A DNA stretch of 64,000 nucleotides from Micromonospora cathayae (GTDB lineage: Bacteria > Actinomycetota > Actinomycetes > Mycobacteriales > Micromonosporaceae), in contig NZ_CP118615.1 of the NCBI RefSeq assembly GCF_028993575.1, forward strand, positions 4,431,001 to 4,495,000, read 5' to 3'. The number at the start of each line of letters is the position of its first letter. Position 1 is the first letter of the stretch. Shown one piece after another: positions 61,891 through 64,000 of the stretch. The position numbers and the translations under genes were made by a program. The notes under the pieces were generated by a model. It made no database searches. It was given only the letters and a program-made list of their open reading frames with translations, and was not told the DNA's origin.

Positions 61891-63375
61891 GTGTTCGACG
61901 AACTGGCCGCCGCGCTGCGCCGGCACCCGGAGCGGCCGGCCGTGCTGACCGCCGGGGTGTCCGGCCGGCCCCGGGTCGCCGCCACCCGGGGTGAACTGGC
62001 CGACCTCGCCGACGGGTACGCCGCCGCCCTGCACCGGCACGGGCTGGTCGCCGGGGACACCCTGGGGGTGGCGGTGCGGCCCGGCCCCCGGGCGCTGTCG
62101 GTGCTGCTGGCCGCCTACCGGCTCGGCCTGCGGGTGGCGGTGCTCGACCCCAGCGCCGGCCCGGACGTGCTCACCGCCCGGCTGGCCCTGGCCCGGCCCG
62201 CCCTGGTGGTCGCGGACGCGGCGGCGCAGGCGGTCGCCGGCTGGGCGCGTCCGCTGGCCGGCCGGGCCAGCCTGGCCCTGCCCCGGCTGGCCGACCTCGG
62301 CCCGGTGCGGACCGTCGGCCGTCGGCTGCCCGGCTGCGCCCCGGCGCTGCCCCGCCGGTCCGGTCCGGCCCCGGACCGGGGCGGCCCGGACGGCGACGCG
62401 GTGATCATCTTCACCTCCGGCACGACCAGCCGGCCCCGGGCGGTGGTGCACCGGCGGCACGGCCTGGACGCCGGGCTGCGGGCCGTCGCCGACCTGGTCC
62501 GCCCCCGCCCCGACCAGCCGGTGCTCGGCGGCACGTTCTTCGTGCTGGTGCCCGCCCTGACCAGCGGGGCACCGGTCGCCCTGCCGGCCCGCCGGCCCCG
62601 GGTGCTGGCCCGGCAGGTGGCCCGGCTGCGCCCGCAGGCCAGCTACCTCACCCCACCCCAGTTGCGGGCGCTGCTGGCGCAGCGTCCCCGGCTCACCGGC
62701 CGGTTCTACAGTGGCTCCGCGCCGGTGAGCGCCGCCCTGCTCGACCGGGTCCGGCGGGCCGGCGCGGAGCAGGCGTGGGGGGTGTACGCGCTCACCGAAC
62801 TCTTCCCCGCCGCCGCCGTCGAGGCCACCGAGAAGGCCGCCCACACCGGCGACGGCGACCTGGTCGGGGCACCGCTGCCGGGGGTGACGACCCGGACCGG
62901 CCCGGACGGGCGGCTGCTGCTGCGCGGCCCGGGGCAGGCGCACCGGTACCTGGGCGAGGAACCGTACGACTGGGTGGACACCGGTGACGTGGCCCGGCTG
63001 GCCGGCGACCGGATCGTGCTCGCCGGCCGGAGCAAGGACATGATCCTGCGCGGCGCGGAGAACATCTACCCCGGGCTGTACGAACCGGCGCTGCACGTGC
63101 CGGGCGTCAACCTGGCGGTGCTGGTCGGCGTACCGGCCGACGACGGTGACGAACGGCTGGTCGCGGTGGTCGAACCGGAACCGGGCGCCGACCCGGCCCG
63201 GCTCCGCCGGACCCTCGACCCGGTGCTGGCCCGGATGGGCGCGGCCCGCCCCGACGGGCTGGTCTTCGCGGCCGTACCGACCAGCGGACGGTCCCGCAAA
63301 CCGGACCGGCGGGCCGCCGCCGCGCTGGCCGCCGCCCGTACCACCGGCACCCCGACCGGCGGACGCCGTGGCTGA
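61891..63375 (+). CDS. AMP-dependent acyl ligase (OleC-like)
   Basis: 494 residues from GTG 61891 (CAGGAG about 8 nt upstream). ANL superfamily motifs: IIFTSGTTSRPRAVVH (P-loop, S where G is usual), GVYALTELFP (A5), WVDTGDVARLAGDRIVLAGR (A7-A8) and a C-terminal K in SRKPDR. The region between A3 and A5, with GTFFVLVPALTSGAPVALP, and the A5 motif resemble OleC beta-lactone synthetase more than fatty-acyl-CoA ligases. Substrate an acyl or beta-hydroxy acid; the exact reaction is uncertain. Confidence 0.83.
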   Translation: MFDELAAALRRHPERPAVLTAGVSGRPRVAATRGELADLADGYAAALHRHGLVAGDTLGVAVRPGPRALSVLLAAYRLGLRVAVLDPSAGPDVLTARLALARPALVVADAAAQAVAGWARPLAGRASLALPRLADLGPVRTVGRRLPGCAPALPRRSGPAPDRGGPDGDAVIIFTSGTTSRPRAVVHRRHGLDAGLRAVADLVRPRPDQPVLGGTFFVLVPALTSGAPVALPARRPRVLARQVARLRPQASYLTPPQLRALLAQRPRLTGRFYSGSAPVSAALLDRVRRAGAEQAWGVYALTELFPAAAVEATEKAAHTGDGDLVGAPLPGVTTRTGPDGRLLLRGPGQAHRYLGEEPYDWVDTGDVARLAGDRIVLAGRSKDMILRGAENIYPGLYEPALHVPGVNLAVLVGVPADDGDERLVAVVEPEPGADPARLRRTLDPVLARMGAARPDGLVFAAVPTSGRSRKPDRRAAAALAAARTTGTPTGGRRG

Positions 63376-64000
63376 GCCGCCGCCCCGGGTGGGGAGCACC
63401 GGGCCGGCGTCGGCCGCCCGGACGGCCGACGCCACGGCTGAGCCGGCACCCCGGGCGGGGAACGCCGTGCCGGCGTCGGCTCCGGCCGGGTCGACGCGCG
63501 GCCGGGGCCGACGCCGGGACCGCCGGGTGTACCTGCGCCGGTACCCGGTGCTGTTCACCCTGCTCGCCGCCACCCGCCGCTGGCCGACGCTTCGACTCGG
63601 CCGGACCGTGCTGGTGCACGACCCGGACGCCTACCTGGACGCGTTGACCCGGATTCCGCTGGACCGGCTGGCCGCCGGCACCGTCGGCGGCACCGCCCAC
63701 CGGCTCGGCACCGACGGGCTGCTGTTCGACCAGGAGGGGCCGGTGCACCGGCAGGCCCGCCGGGCGCTCGCCGACGGGCTGGGCCCGACCGGGGTGCGGC
63801 GGGTCCGTCCGGTCTGGACCGAGCTGCTGCGGCGCCGGCTGGCCCCGCTCGCCGACGGCGGGTCGGTGGACCTGGTCCCGGTGGTGGCCGAACTGGCCGG
63901 GGCGACCACGGCGGCCCTGCTCGGGGTGACCGCCGAGCCGACCGCGCTGGCCGCCGCCGCCCGCCGGGTCGCCGCCACGGCCGCCGCCGAACAACTTCCC
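63368..64000 (+). CDS. Cytochrome P450, 3' end outside window
   Basis: GTG 63368 overlaps the end of the ligase gene by 8 nt; the frame stays open to the window end (211 residues). After a Pro/Ala/Arg-rich N-terminal extension of about 55 residues come P450 N-terminal landmarks: LRRYPVLFTLLAATRRWPTLRLG, given as YPVLFTLLA and WPTLRLG, then DGLLFDQEGPVHRQARRALAD, the HxxxR helix-C motif. The heme-binding Cys region is not in the window. Probably oxidises the operon product. Confidence 0.8.
   Translation, partial: MAEPPPRVGSTGPASAARTADATAEPAPRAGNAVPASAPAGSTRGRGRRRDRRVYLRRYPVLFTLLAATRRWPTLRLGRTVLVHDPDAYLDALTRIPLDRLAAGTVGGTAHRLGTDGLLFDQEGPVHRQARRALADGLGPTGVRRVRPVWTELLRRRLAPLADGGSVDLVPVVAELAGATTAALLGVTAEPTALAAAARRVAATAAAEQLP
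63371..63480 (+). repeat. Tandem 66-bp duplication in P450 N-terminal extension
   Basis: GCTGAGCCG-CCCCGGG-GGGGA-C-CCG-GCCGGCGTCGGC begins at 63371 and recurs at 63437 with a few changes. The period, 66 bp, keeps the frame, so the protein extension is a duplicated 22-residue Ala/Pro segment. Confidence 0.75.

Noticed and set aside
1..64000. tRNA, rRNA, insertion sequences, transposases, integrases
   Set aside because: No tRNA-like cloverleaf, rRNA segment, terminal inverted repeats with a transposase, or phage-type integrase was noticed on either strand. A tRNAscan/ISfinder search would settle this.

Overview
This is about 64 kb of very GC-rich DNA with GTG/TTG starts, many 4-nt ATGA/GTGA gene overlaps and several leaderless-type starts. 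Gene content (LacI-regulated sugar loci, large secreted glycanases with discoidin modules, helix-turn-helix proteins with TPR-like tails, a STAND ATPase, an actinobacterial kdpFABC-DE operon) fits an actinomycete, most likely Micromonosporaceae (inference; no rRNA gene or marker is present).

Layout. (1) 1-12746: acid-sugar catabolism. A leftward operon (Gfo/Idh dehydrogenase, glucuronate isomerase UxaC, FucD-like enolase, mannitol-dehydrogenase-family reductase, second Gfo/Idh gene cut by the window edge) diverges from a rightward operon (LacI, ABC binding lipoprotein, two permeases, YesL-like and PmoA-like proteins). Candidate LacI operators lie between them. Between the last two leftward genes sit four exact 59-bp tandem units, each a 20-codon mini-ORF joined to its neighbours by GTGA overlaps; this is the most unusual feature seen. 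(2) 12897-17246: a LacI gene divergent from a three-gene operon (Gfo/Idh dehydrogenase, DUF993 protein, sugar-phosphate isomerase/epimerase-like protein). (3) 17320-28280: mixed region with a pentapeptide-repeat protein, an MFS transporter, a deletion scar joining remnants of a divergent MFS/tetR pair, an M23 peptidase, a leucine-rich-repeat protein, two HTH/TPR regulators, a 57-residue small gene, a small exported protein and a STAND ATPase. (4) 28348-50260: an extracellular alpha-glucan degradation locus with one GH71/99-like enzyme, four GH87-type enzymes, a LacI regulator, an ABC sugar importer and a cytoplasmic GH13 glucosidase. All four GH87-type proteins keep the same Asp...Asp-Asp spacing. 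Secreted enzymes would cut the polymer, the importer would take up oligosaccharides and GH13 would finish hydrolysis. (5) 50514-51527: a Spo0M-like protein. (6) 51791-59972: kdp potassium-uptake operon with a 27-residue membrane peptide upstream of kdpF and the KdpD/KdpE sensor pair. (7) 60084-64000: start of a lipid or natural-product operon: an OleA-like ketosynthase III (C129/H271/N301), a family 2 glycosyltransferase, an OleC-like AMP-dependent ligase and a cytochrome P450 cut by the window edge.

Most transcription units end in long GC-rich hairpins without U tracts. Function calls rest on reading motifs and gene order, not on database searches.
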